48,031 nt of DNA, from positions 1 to 48,031 of the forward strand of contig CALVJY010000017.1 in NCBI GenBank assembly GCA_944332455.1. The letters are read 5' to 3'. A program made the translations under genes and the position numbers. Each line of letters opens with the position of its first letter. Positions within the stretch are counted from its first letter, which is position 1. This stretch comes from an uncultured Clostridia bacterium. Lineage in GTDB: Bacteria > Bacillota > Clostridia > Christensenellales > HGM11417. Below, piece by piece: positions 7,149-14,749 of the stretch. The notes beneath the pieces were generated by a model that was given only the letters and a program-made list of their open reading frames with translations, made no database searches and had not been told where the DNA came from.

Positions 7149-8876
7149 TTACTTGCCGCGCCTGACGTAGCTGGTGTGCAGGATGCGGTGGGCCTTGTGG
7201 CTGCCCGGCTTTTCGAGGTAGGTGTCGTACAGCTCCTTGACGGCCGGATTTTCATGCGACTTGCGCATGGGCATTTCGGCGTCCTGGCTGTACAGCGCCT
7301 TGGCGCGGGCGGCGCGCAGGTCGATGTCCTGGCGGACCGAAGCGGGCTGGATGGGCTGTCCGCCGCCGTTGACGCAGCCGCCGGGGCAGCACATGATCTC
7401 GATGAAGTGGTAGTCCTTCTCCCCGTTCTTCACGGCGTCCAGCACCTTTTTGGCGTTGGACAGGCCGCTGGCGACCGCCACGTTGACCTTTTTGCCGGCC
7501 ACCATGTAGGAGGCTTCCTTGACCCCCTCGATGCCGCGGACGTCGTCGAAGTCCAGCTTTTTGAGGGGCTTTTTCTCGAGGATCTCGACCACGGTGCGCA
7601 GGGCGGCCTCCATGACGCCGCCGGTGGCCCCGAAGATGACGCCGGCGCCGGTGGACATGCCCAGAGGGGCGTCGAACTCACTGTCGGGCAGTTCGGTGAA
7701 CATGATGCCGTGATTTTTGATCATGCGGGCCAGCTCGCGGGTGGTCAGCACGGCGTCCACGTCGGGCACGCCGGCCGCGTTCTCGTCATCCCTGCCCTTT
7801 TCGAACTTCTTGGCCGTGCAGGGCATGACCCCCACCACGAAGATGTTCCTGGGATCGAGGCCGTTCTTCTCGGCAAAATAGGTCTTGATGACCGCGCCGT
7901 ACATCTGCATGGGCGACTTGCAGGAGGACAGGTTGTCCAGCATGTCGGGATAGTAGTGCTCGCAGTACTTGATCCAGCCGGGCGAGCAGCTGGTGATCAT
8001 GGGGAGCTTGCCGCCGTGGGTCAGGCGCTCGATGAACTCGGTGCCCTCCTCCATGATGGTCAGGTCCGCGCCGAAGTCCACGTCGAAGACCTTGTCAAAG
8101 CCCAGCCGGCGCATGGCGGTGACCATTTTGCCCTCCACATTGGTGCCGATGGGGAGGCCGAATTCCTCGCCCAGGGCGGCCCGGACGGCGGGCGCGGGCG
8201 CCACCACCACGACCTTGTTGGGATCGGCCAGAGCGGCCTCCACGGCCGGGATCTCCTCCTTCTCCTTCAGGGCGCCGGTGGGGCAGGACACGATGCACTG
8301 TCCGCAGGCCACGCAGGGCACGTCGCTGAGGTTCATCTCGAAGGCGCAGCCGATGTGGGTGTCGAAGCCGCGGGCGTTGGGGCCGATGACGGCGACCTGC
8401 TGGTTGCGGCAGGCGGCCACGCAGCGGCGGCAGAGGATGCACTTGGTGTTGTCCCGGACCAGGTAGCAGGTGGACTCGTCCTTGGGCTCGTTGTTGGTCG
8501 CCCCCGTAAAGCGGGACTGATCCACGCCGTACTCGTTGCACAGGCTCTGCAGTTCGCAGTTGCCCGAGCGCACGCAGCTCAGGCAGGACTTGTTATGGTC
8601 GGAGAGGATGAGCTCCAGAGTGGTCCTTCTGGATTCCAGGACCTTGGGAGTGGAGGTGAAGACCTCCATGCCCTCGTTGACGGGATAGACGCAGGCGGCG
8701 CACAGCGAGCGGGCGCCCTTGACCTCGACCACGCACATCCGGCAGGCGCCGATGGCGTTGATGTCTTTCAGGTAGCAGAGGGTGGGGATGCGGACGCCGG
8801 CCTTGCGGGCGGCCTCCAGAATGGTGGCACCTTCCTCCACTTCGACGGGTATATTGTTGATCTTGAGATTTACCAT
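7149..8876 (-). CDS. hydA: [FeFe] hydrogenase catalytic subunit HydA
   Basis: 575 aa from the ATG at 8874-8876 (GGAGGAAGG ribosome site). Order: N-terminal [2Fe-2S] domain with Cys near 33-60, then SCLSCVRSGNCELQSLC with a preceding His (the extra 4Fe-4S site), two 4Fe-4S motifs CILCRRCVAAC and CVACGQCIVSC, then the H-cluster domain. Its signatures are TSCSPGW (L1), MPCTAKKFE (L2) and EIMCCPGGCVNGGGQP (L3). The second Cys of the canonical TSCCPxW is Ser here. With HydB and HydC it should form a cytoplasmic electron-bifurcating complex that oxidises NADH and reduced ferredoxin to make H2, or runs in reverse. It is the last gene of the operon, 14 bases after hydB. Confidence 0.96.
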   Translation of the reverse strand: MVNLKINNIPVEVEEGATILEAARKAGVRIPTLCYLKDINAIGACRMCVVEVKGARSLCAACVYPVNEGMEVFTSTPKVLESRRTTLELILSDHNKSCLSCVRSGNCELQSLCNEYGVDQSRFTGATNNEPKDESTCYLVRDNTKCILCRRCVAACRNQQVAVIGPNARGFDTHIGCAFEMNLSDVPCVACGQCIVSCPTGALKEKEEIPAVEAALADPNKVVVVAPAPAVRAALGEEFGLPIGTNVEGKMVTAMRRLGFDKVFDVDFGADLTIMEEGTEFIERLTHGGKLPMITSCSPGWIKYCEHYYPDMLDNLSSCKSPMQMYGAVIKTYFAEKNGLDPRNIFVVGVMPCTAKKFEKGRDDENAAGVPDVDAVLTTRELARMIKNHGIMFTELPDSEFDAPLGMSTGAGVIFGATGGVMEAALRTVVEILEKKPLKKLDFDDVRGIEGVKEASYMVAGKKVNVAVASGLSNAKKVLDAVKNGEKDYHFIEIMCCPGGCVNGGGQPIQPASVRQDIDLRAARAKALYSQDAEMPMRKSHENPAVKELYDTYLEKPGSHKAHRILHTSYVRRGK

Positions 8877-8890
8877 GATCCTTCCTCCGC

Positions 8891-10678
8891 TCACTTTTTA
8901 CTGATGGCCTTGAAGCGGCACTGATCGATACAGGCGCCGCACTTGATGCACTTGCTCGTATCGATGGTATAAGGCTTCTTGATCTCGCCGTGGATGGCCT
9001 CCACCGGGCAGTTGCGGGCGCACTTGGAGCAGCCGATGCACTTGGTCGGGTCGATGGAGTAGGTGATCAGCTTTTTGCACACGCCTGCCGGGCAGCGCTT
9101 GTCCCGAACGTGGGCCTCGTACTCCTCCCGGAAGTAGCGCAGGGTGGACAGCACGGGGTTGGGCGCGGTCTGGCCCAGGCCGCACAGCGAGTTTTCCTTG
9201 ATGTAGTGGCAGAGCTTTTCCATCTTGTCCAGATCTTCCATGGTGGCGCGGCCGGAGGTCACTTTTTCCAGCATCTCCAACAGCCGCTTGTTGCCGATCC
9301 GGCAGGGGGTGCACTTGCCGCAGGACTCCTCCACCGTGAACTCCAGGAAGAACTTGGCGATGTCCACCATGCAGGTGTCCTCGTCCATGACGATCAGACC
9401 GCCCGAGCCCATCATGGAGCCGATGGCCAGCAGGTTGTCGTAGTCGATGGGGGTGTCGATCAGGGAAGCCGGGATGCAGCCGCCCGAGGGGCCGCCGGTC
9501 TGGGCCGCCTTGAACTTTTTGCCGTTGGGGATGCCCCCGCCGATGTCCTCGACGATCTCCCGCAGGGTGGTGCCCATGGGGATCTCGACCAGGCCGGTGT
9601 TGGTGATCTTGCCGCCCAGGGCGAAGACCTTGGTGCCCTTGGACTTTTCGGTGCCCATGGAGGCGAACCACTCCGGGCCGTTGAGAATGATCTGCGCCAC
9701 GTTGGCGTAGGTCTCCACGTTGTTCAGAATGGTGGGCTGGCCGAACAGGCCCTTGACCGCCGGGAAGGGCGGACGGACCCGGGGCTCGCCCCGCTTGCCC
9801 TCGATGGAGGTCATCAGCGCGGTCTCCTCGCCGCAGACGAAGGCGCCGGCGCCCAGGCGGATGTCCAGATCGAAGTTGAAGTCGGTGCCGAAGATGTTCT
9901 TGCCCAGCAGGCCGTACTCCCGGGCCTGCTTGATGGCGATCTGCAGCCGCTGCACGGCGATGGGGTACTCGGCCCGGATGTACACATAGCCCTGATCGGA
10001 CCCGATGGCATAGGCCGCGATGGCCATGGCCTCGATGACGGCGTGGGGGTCGCCCTCCAGCACCGAGCGGTCCATGAAGGCGCCGGGGTCGCCCTCGTCG
10101 GCGTTGCAGCAGACGTACTTTTTGTCGGAGACCGAGTTGCGGGCGAACTGCCACTTGCGTCCGGTGGGGAAGCCCGCGCCGCCCCGGCCGCGCAGACCGG
10201 ACTTGCTGATGACGTCGATGACCTCCTGCGGGGTCATTTCGGTCAGCACCTTGGCCAGGGCCTGGTAGCCGTCGTAGGCGATGTACTCGTCGATGTTCTC
10301 GGGGTTGATGACGCCGCACAGCTTCAGGGCCACGCGGTGCTGTTTTTTGTAGAAGTTGGTCTCGGACAGGGAGCGGATGCCGGTCTCGGCCACCGTCTCC
10401 TTGTACAGCAGGCGGGTGACGATCCGGCCCTTTAAAAGGTGCTCGGAGACGATCTCGGGGACGTCCTCCACCTTGACCTGGCTGTAAAAGGCTCCCTCGG
10501 GGTAGACCACCACCACGGGGCCGAGGGCGCAGAGGCCGAAGCAGCCGGTCATGATGGTCTTGACCTCCTTGTCGAGGCCGGCCGCCTTCAGCTCGGACTC
10601 GAATTTGGCAAAGATCTCCTTGGAATTGGACGAGGAACAGCCCGTACCTCCGCAGACCAGAATATGTGCTCTGTACAT
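8891..10678 (-). CDS. hydB: NADH-binding hydrogenase subunit HydB (NuoF-like)
   Basis: 595 aa. An N-terminal thioredoxin-like [2Fe-2S] domain (CGGTGCSSS near 9-17, CFGLCALGP near 46) is followed by the NuoF core: FMN/NADH motif SGLRGRGGAGFPTGRKW, CNADEGDPGAFMDR, an SLBB region, and the 4Fe-4S motif ESCGKCTPCR. The C-terminus adds a two-cluster ferredoxin domain (CIGCSKCARNCP and CIKCGACIDQC). This is the flavin subunit that exchanges electrons with NAD(H) in HydABC complexes, where bifurcation is thought to occur. It lies 12 bases after the ferredoxin gene in the operon. The length and domain order match full-length HydB, so the gene is complete. Confidence 0.96.
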   Translation of the reverse strand: MYRAHILVCGGTGCSSSNSKEIFAKFESELKAAGLDKEVKTIMTGCFGLCALGPVVVVYPEGAFYSQVKVEDVPEIVSEHLLKGRIVTRLLYKETVAETGIRSLSETNFYKKQHRVALKLCGVINPENIDEYIAYDGYQALAKVLTEMTPQEVIDVISKSGLRGRGGAGFPTGRKWQFARNSVSDKKYVCCNADEGDPGAFMDRSVLEGDPHAVIEAMAIAAYAIGSDQGYVYIRAEYPIAVQRLQIAIKQAREYGLLGKNIFGTDFNFDLDIRLGAGAFVCGEETALMTSIEGKRGEPRVRPPFPAVKGLFGQPTILNNVETYANVAQIILNGPEWFASMGTEKSKGTKVFALGGKITNTGLVEIPMGTTLREIVEDIGGGIPNGKKFKAAQTGGPSGGCIPASLIDTPIDYDNLLAIGSMMGSGGLIVMDEDTCMVDIAKFFLEFTVEESCGKCTPCRIGNKRLLEMLEKVTSGRATMEDLDKMEKLCHYIKENSLCGLGQTAPNPVLSTLRYFREEYEAHVRDKRCPAGVCKKLITYSIDPTKCIGCSKCARNCPVEAIHGEIKKPYTIDTSKCIKCGACIDQCRFKAISKK

Positions 10679-10690
10679 GTTGCTCCTCCC

Positions 10691-11059
10691 TTATTCCTTG
10701 TTGACGGTGTATTCCTGCACCACATTGCCGTTGACGATGTGGTCGTTGATGACGCGCACGGCCTTTTCGGGCGTCATGTGGATGTAGGTGACTTTTTCCT
10801 GGCCGGGCACAAAGACCTCCACGATGGGCTCGTACCGGCACATGCCGATGCACCCGGTCTGGATGACCTTGACGTGGTGCAGCCCCCGCGAGAGCACCTC
10901 GTCGGAGAGCTTGTTCAGCACCGGCCGGGCGCCCGCGGCGATCCCGCAGGTGGCCATGCCCACCACGATGCGGATGTCCGAATCGTCCGTGGTCTCCCGG
11001 GTGTTGATCATCTTCTGCATCTTTTCCTTGATGGCCTGCAATTCCTGAATTGATTTCAT
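10691..11059 (-). CDS. Thioredoxin-like [2Fe-2S] ferredoxin
   Basis: 122 aa. The pattern VVGMATCGIAAGA (residues 32-44) and QTGCIGMCRYEP mark the small thioredoxin-fold ferredoxin found as a separate gene in clostridial hydABC operons. It probably shuttles electrons to or between HydB and HydA, or docks the complex to partners. Three conserved Cys are visible. Its start overlaps the stop of the GHKL ATPase gene by four bases, implying coupled translation. The first 25 residues form a Lys/Met-rich helix. Confidence 0.88.
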   Translation of the reverse strand: MKSIQELQAIKEKMQKMINTRETTDDSDIRIVVGMATCGIAAGARPVLNKLSDEVLSRGLHHVKVIQTGCIGMCRYEPIVEVFVPGQEKVTYIHMTPEKAVRVINDHIVNGNVVQEYTVNKE

Positions 11060-11610
11060 AAAGGTTTTCCTCCCGAAACTTCTCGAATGTTTTCCGTCAG
11101 CATCTCCCGCAAAAAGGCCTGCACCTCGGGCAGATCGACGGGGACCCCTTCCAAAGTCTGTTTCACTTCTCGGGTATCCAAAGAAAAACTGCGCTCATCC
11201 ACCTGAAAATCCAGCCGGAAGTCGATGTCCGGCGAGCCGGAGATCAGCAGGATCATGGTGGATCCCAGATCCCCCAGCGGCATCCGGTCGATGTGCGAAA
11301 GCTGAAATTCCGCCCGGACCTCGGTCCCCTTGCCCAGCTCGGAGGAGATGGAAAAGCTCCCCCCGGCGGACTCGGCCGCCTGCTTGAACAGCGGGATGCC
11401 CATGCCCACCTTGCGGGTGGTCCGGGTGGTGGTGAAGGGATCCTGCACCCGCCGCAGGAATTCGGGGCTCATGCCGCAGCCGTCGTCCCTGATGACGATG
11501 GACAGCCTGTCCGCGGCGGAGTCCGCGCAGACGGCGATCTCCACCAGCTTGGCTTTGGCCTTGACCGAATTCTTGGCGATGTCCAGAATGTGTAAGGACA
11601 GCTCCCTCAT
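11056..11610 (-). CDS. GHKL-fold ATP-binding protein of the hydrogenase operon
   Basis: 184 aa. It holds a stand-alone histidine-kinase-type ATPase fold: N box HILDIAKNSVKAKA (7-20), G1 RDDGCGMS, F region DPFTTTRTTRKVGMGIPL, and G2 GKGTEVRAEF. There is no dimerisation domain, phospho-acceptor His or sensor domain, so it resembles anti-sigma or regulatory ATPases more than a full kinase. The C-terminal 60 residues are unassigned. Similar genes lie between nuoE- and nuoF-like genes in many clostridial HydABC operons, but their role is not established. The stop overlaps the ferredoxin start (ATGA). Confidence 0.88.
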   Translation of the reverse strand: MRELSLHILDIAKNSVKAKAKLVEIAVCADSAADRLSIVIRDDGCGMSPEFLRRVQDPFTTTRTTRKVGMGIPLFKQAAESAGGSFSISSELGKGTEVRAEFQLSHIDRMPLGDLGSTMILLISGSPDIDFRLDFQVDERSFSLDTREVKQTLEGVPVDLPEVQAFLREMLTENIREVSGGKPL

Positions 11611-11635
11611 CTTCCCTTTCCCCCGGGCGGACGGC

Positions 11636-12133
11636 TTAGTGGTACTTGGCGATGATCCCGGCCACGTCGTCGGTGGTCAGCTTGCCGTAGACGTCCTCGT
11701 TGACGGTGAGGACGGGGGCCAGGCCGCAGCATCCGATGCAGCGGGTGGCGTCCAGCGAGAACTTGCCGTCCTCGGTGCACTGCCCGGCGTCGATGCCCAG
11801 CTGCTGCTTGAAGGCCTCGAAAATGTCTCCCGATCCCTTGACGTAGCAGGCCGTCCCCAGGCAGACGCCGATCTTGTAGCGTCCCTTGGGATTCAGCGAG
11901 AACTGGGCGTAGAAGGTGACCACGCCGAAGACTTCCTCCAGCGAGACGTCCATGACGTCGGCCACGATCTTCTGCACCTCGATGGGGAGGTAACCGTAGA
12001 TCTCCTGGGCCTTCTGAAGCGCGGGCATCAGGCCGCCGGGGATCTCCTTCAGCTCCGCCAGGGCCTCGCGCAGCTTTTGCTCCTGCGCGGGCGTGCCCGT
12101 GAACGGTACGTTGCTGACTTTGATCTTGCTCAT
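11636..12133 (-). CDS. hydC: HydC, NuoE-like [2Fe-2S] subunit
   Basis: 165 aa from the ATG at 12131-12133 with an AAAGGAGC ribosome site. A helical N-terminal half is followed by a thioredoxin-like fold with CLGTACYVKGS (C-x4-C) and CIGCCGLAP (C-x3-C), the four ligands of the NuoE [2Fe-2S] cluster. VTFYAQFSLNPKGRY is the family signature. It is the small electron-transfer subunit of the trimeric hydrogenase and the first gene after the strong promoter at 12203-12231. An in-frame ATG further upstream would place the promoter inside the coding region and is rejected. Confidence 0.95.
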   Translation of the reverse strand: MSKIKVSNVPFTGTPAQEQKLREALAELKEIPGGLMPALQKAQEIYGYLPIEVQKIVADVMDVSLEEVFGVVTFYAQFSLNPKGRYKIGVCLGTACYVKGSGDIFEAFKQQLGIDAGQCTEDGKFSLDATRCIGCCGLAPVLTVNEDVYGKLTTDDVAGIIAKYH

Positions 12134-12202
12134 ACTTCGCTCCTTTATCTGTCTGTTTTCATAAAACACCTTCCGACACGCGGAAAGGGCGCATTCTATA
12201 TT

Positions 12203-12231
12203 ATTATAGCAGATTTCCCGCAAACGGACAA
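12203..12231 (-). promoter_or_regulatory. Promoter of the hydrogenase operon
   Basis: Minus strand: -35 TTGTCC (12226-12231), 17-base spacer, -10 TATAAT (12203-12208) with the extended TGC before it. It lies directly after the PHP gene stop, so hydC to hydA can be expressed apart from the upstream genes. Confidence 0.78.
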
Positions 12232-12238
12232 CTGTTTT

Positions 12239-12961
12239 TCAAGGGTTTTCCCGCCCTTCCGGCAAGAAATATTTGACAATGGCCGCCGCCGATCTCTCGG
12301 GCAGCTCCAGGGCGAAATCGGCCTCGGACAGCTGCCACAGGTAGTGGGCGTCCGAGCTGCGGACCACCTTGTAGCCCTCGCACAGGTAAAAGTCCTCGGC
12401 CGCCCGTCCGGCCCCCTTGGACAGCTCCACCGCGGCGAACCCGTACTCTTTGGGCACGCTGCCCAGGACCGCGGCCATGGAGTTGGCCTCCTTGTCCACG
12501 TGGGCGGGAAAGGCCGTTCCCCCGAAGGACATGGCCAAAGGCAGCGCCCTTTCGGCCGGAATGGCTGTGGCCACGGTCAAAAGCAGAGGCTCCTCCCCCG
12601 CCGGCTCGTCCCGCTCGTCCAGCAGGATCTGCCGACCGAAGATGTCCGGCCGGTTGGGGATCTCGGTCCAGTTTTTACGCACCTCGGCCCCGAAGGCCTC
12701 GGCGGCGTCGGGATCCGGGAAGAGGCAGACCACGTGGATGTCCTCGGCGGTGGTCAGTTCCATGCCGGGGACCACCACCAGGTCCATCTGTCTGCCGATG
12801 GTCCAGGCCGACCGGCAGTTGCCCGCGGTGTTGTGGTCGGTCAGGGCGATGGCGTCCAGGCCGTTGAGCTTGGCCATGCCCACCAGATTGCCCACCGTGT
12901 TCTCCTCGTCCCCGCAGGGAGAGAGACAGGAGTGCAGGTGGAGGTCGCAAAAGAGCTTCAT
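12239..12961 (-). CDS. PHP-domain metal-dependent phosphoesterase
   Basis: 240 aa. Metal-binding motifs in order are DLHLHSCLSPCG (6-17), ALTDHNTAGN (about 39-48), GMELTTAEDIHVVCLF, a central FPAHVDKE, and RSSDAHYLWQL near the C-terminus. This is the PHP fold (HxH, DHN, H, DAH) that hydrolyses phosphoesters with three metals. It is a stand-alone domain, not fused to a polymerase. The substrate is unknown. Its ATG overlaps the stop of the DRTGG gene (ATGA). DRTGG-PHP pairs sit upstream of hydABC in several clostridia, which suggests a link to hydrogenase regulation or assembly (inference). Confidence 0.9.
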   Translation of the reverse strand: MKLFCDLHLHSCLSPCGDEENTVGNLVGMAKLNGLDAIALTDHNTAGNCRSAWTIGRQMDLVVVPGMELTTAEDIHVVCLFPDPDAAEAFGAEVRKNWTEIPNRPDIFGRQILLDERDEPAGEEPLLLTVATAIPAERALPLAMSFGGTAFPAHVDKEANSMAAVLGSVPKEYGFAAVELSKGAGRAAEDFYLCEGYKVVRSSDAHYLWQLSEADFALELPERSAAAIVKYFLPEGRENP

Positions 12962-13284
12962 TTCAGTTCGGGATAGAGCAGCCCGCAGCTTTGGAAGACG
13001 TCGAAGGGGGTGGACAGCAGAAAGATGCCCTGATCCCTGCACTTTTGCTCCAGCTCGGGAGAGGGCCGCACCCCCTCGCAGAGCACCACCGCGCCCACCT
13101 CGCAGAGCACGGCCACGGCGGCCACGTTGACGTTGTTCATCACCGTCAGCCACACCCCGTCCGAGACCGCCTTGCCCATGCAGTTGGACAAAAAGTCCCC
13201 GGCATAGCCGCCGGAGACCTCCCGGTCCCCCTCGCCGCAGATCTGTTCGGCCCGCAGCAATTCGCAGACTTTTGAAATTTTCAT
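12958..13284 (-). CDS. DRTGG-domain protein
   Basis: 108 aa, GGGAGG ribosome site. The pattern EQICGEGDREVSGGYAGDFL followed by SNCMGKAVSDGVWLTVMNNV and alternating hydrophobic strands fits the DRTGG family, which is found fused to CBS domains or as a small partner of PHP and hydrogenase genes. Its biochemical role is unproven; a ligand-sensing function is inferred. It is translationally coupled to the PHP gene. The upstream 350 bases contain a dense set of hairpins instead of an evident promoter. Confidence 0.8.
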   Translation of the reverse strand: MKISKVCELLRAEQICGEGDREVSGGYAGDFLSNCMGKAVSDGVWLTVMNNVNVAAVAVLCEVGAVVLCEGVRPSPELEQKCRDQGIFLLSTPFDVFQSCGLLYPELK

Positions 13285-13303
13285 AAAAACCTCCCATGTT
13301 TTC

Positions 13304-13564
13304 CGGCCAGACGCAAAATTCCGTTTCACGGAATTTTGGCTGGACTTGAAAGTCGCTTCGCTTCCGGCCAGACGTCATTTTTCGCTCTGCGAAAAATGAG
13401 CCGGACTTGAGGGGACAACCACGGTTCGCTTTGTATTTAACAAAGCTCTGCCGTGTTTTTCCCCTCTCAAAAGGCGTTGCCTTTTGATTCACCTCTTTCC
13501 ACCCGAAAATTTACTCACCGTAAATTTTCGATCGAGTCCAACGCCGGTACACGCCCGGCGTTGG
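13304..13564. repeat. Cluster of six strong hairpins with unrelated stems
   Basis: Perfect or near-perfect hairpins lie at 13314-13338 (CAAAATTCCG arms), 13376-13398 (CATTTTTCGC), 13420-13455 (nested CACGG and GCTTTGT arms), 13468-13486 (CAAAAGGC), 13504-13530 (CGAAAATTTAC) and 13538-13564 (CCAACGCCGG). The first two share the flanks CCGGCCAGACG and GGACTTGA, although their stems differ in sequence. Loops are 3-7 bases. None has a terminator-like T-run except near 13455. The cluster fills the space between the hairpin array at 13656 and the DRTGG start codon. Confidence 0.85.
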
Positions 13565-13655
13565 CGCAACGAGATTGAAAACCCGGTGCGAGGATAGACT
13601 TTGAGAAGAAATAACAATCAAAACGGGCTTATATCTTTTTCTTTATGTGGTCCGT

Positions 13656-13990
13656 CCACAACGTGGCGCGAAGCGGCACATATCGAGCAAAGTGAGCGTA
13701 GCGGAACTTTGCATATCGAGTGGGCGCAAGCCCACATATCGAGCGAGGCTTAGCCTCGCATATCGACAGAAATCCATCGCAGGAACGATCAGCCCATTTC
13801 CCGGTTTGCCCAGAGTGGGCATGCAGAAAGGTGCCTGTGGCACCCCACAACGTGGCGCGAAGCGGCACATATCGAGCAAGGCGAGCGAAGTGGAGCCTTG
13901 CATATCGAATGGCCGTCAGGCCATATATCGAGCGGCCATAGGCCGCATATCGACATAAATCTATCGCAGGATACTTTAATCAATTTCTCC
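13656..13990. repeat. Two-copy modular hairpin array with ATATCGA linkers
   Basis: Copies begin CCACAACGTGGCGCGAAGCG at 13656 and 13845 (offset 189). In each, four ATATCGA heptamers (13680, 13713, 13736, 13760; 13869, 13902, 13925, 13947) separate three hairpins. First stem GCAAAGT/ACTTTGC in copy 1 becomes GCAAGGC/GCCTTGC in copy 2. Second stem GTGGGC/GCCCAC (GCAA loop) becomes ATGGCC/GGCCAT. Third stem GCGAGGC/GCCTCGC becomes GCGGCC/GGCCGC. Stem changes keep pairing while linkers stay constant. Both copies end with AAATCYATCGCAGGA and a GAGTGGGC block. Short frames crossing it are translations of the repeats. It may be a structured RNA or a DNA element; I do not recognise the family. Confidence 0.88.
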
Positions 13991-14021
13991 GGTCAGCCGG
14001 GAGTGGGCGTACACGAAAAGA

Positions 14022-14049
14022 GCGGCAAAAATCCACGGATTTTTGCCGC
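14022..14049 (-). terminator. Hairpin terminator after the small membrane protein gene
   Basis: Thirteen-base perfect arms GCGGCAAAAATCC / GGATTTTTGCCGC with a two-base loop segment, 14 bases after the stop at 14064. On the minus strand it is followed by TCTTTTCG. Confidence 0.55.
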
Positions 14050-14063
14050 CTTTGCAGGGGGGG

Positions 14064-14414
14064 TCAGTTCTGATTGTCGCCCTTGTCCCACTTTTTGATC
14101 CCAGCCAGATTGCGCACCACGCCGGCCAGCAGAAAGGCCACCACGAAGATGATGACGCACCAGTACCACATCAGGGTCAGCATGAGGGCCAGGCTGAGGG
14201 CGCCCAGCGCGAACAGCAGGGTACCCAGCAGATGGGCGGGTGCGTTTTTGCGGACGGCGCCCTGCACCAGAAAGAGCAGCCCCGCCCCCAGAAACAGCAC
14301 GGTGGGCAGGATCCAGCCGTTGGCAAACCCGGGATTGGCCATGGCTACCCCGAACAGCACAAAGGCCGCAATGGCCACCACCAGCAGACAGACGTTGAAA
14401 ACTTTCTTGTTCAT
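14064..14414 (-). CDS. Small membrane protein, unknown function
   Basis: 116 aa from the ATG at 14412-14414 with an AAAGGAGA ribosome site. Four hydrophobic segments (about 6-25, 33-52, 62-82, 84-103) suggest a four-pass membrane protein with a short charged C-terminus (KKWDKGDNQN). Nothing in it identifies a family. It is transcribed alone, with a hairpin terminator after it. The 335-base gap to lgt upstream suggests it is not strictly part of that unit. Confidence 0.75.
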   Translation of the reverse strand: MNKKVFNVCLLVVAIAAFVLFGVAMANPGFANGWILPTVLFLGAGLLFLVQGAVRKNAPAHLLGTLLFALGALSLALMLTLMWYWCVIIFVVAFLLAGVVRNLAGIKKWDKGDNQN

Positions 14415-14749
14415 GTTTCTCTCCTTTGCCGGCCTCCCGCCCAAGCGAAAAGCGGCAATATGATTATAAACCGCGTACGGGTTTTGAAACACGACGGTCT
14501 TTCCGGCGGCCGGGACGGCGGCCGGACAGTCTGCGGGAGAAAAGGGCCGAAAAGAAGGGGCGGCCGGGAAAAGAAGGGCGGCCCGTCCGAAAGGCGGCCC
14601 GCAGTCCCCGCCCTGTTCGTTCCGGCTTTTGCCTGTTTCAGATCTTTTGCTCTAGGGGCCGTCTTAAAGGGCGGCGTTTTTTAAACCGGGGCCGGACCTT
14701 CAAAGAGCGCCCGACGGCCTCTTTCCGCATGGTTCGGGCAGCCAGAAGA
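14415..14749. other. Gene-free GC-rich stretch
   Basis: No ORF with a ribosome site. It contains GGGCGGCCCG-type GC clusters and a weak hairpin followed by TTTTTT on the plus strand (about 14659-14685). No clear lgt terminator is visible. Confidence 0.4.

Noticed and set aside
7053..10435. Long plus-strand open frames across the hydrogenase genes
   Set aside because: They are antisense shadows caused by GC-rich codons; the translations are His/Gly/Ala-rich with no family match, while the minus strand gives clear HydA and HydB.
13647..13958. 103-codon frame reading through the ATATCGA hairpin array
   Set aside because: Its repeating RAKRHISSK-type peptides are simply the hairpin units translated; no ribosome site is present.
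13656..13990. CRISPR array or attI-like cassette array
   Set aside because: The constant ATATCGA element is only 7 bases and the intervening segments are hairpins rather than unique spacers; no integrase or cas gene is in the window.
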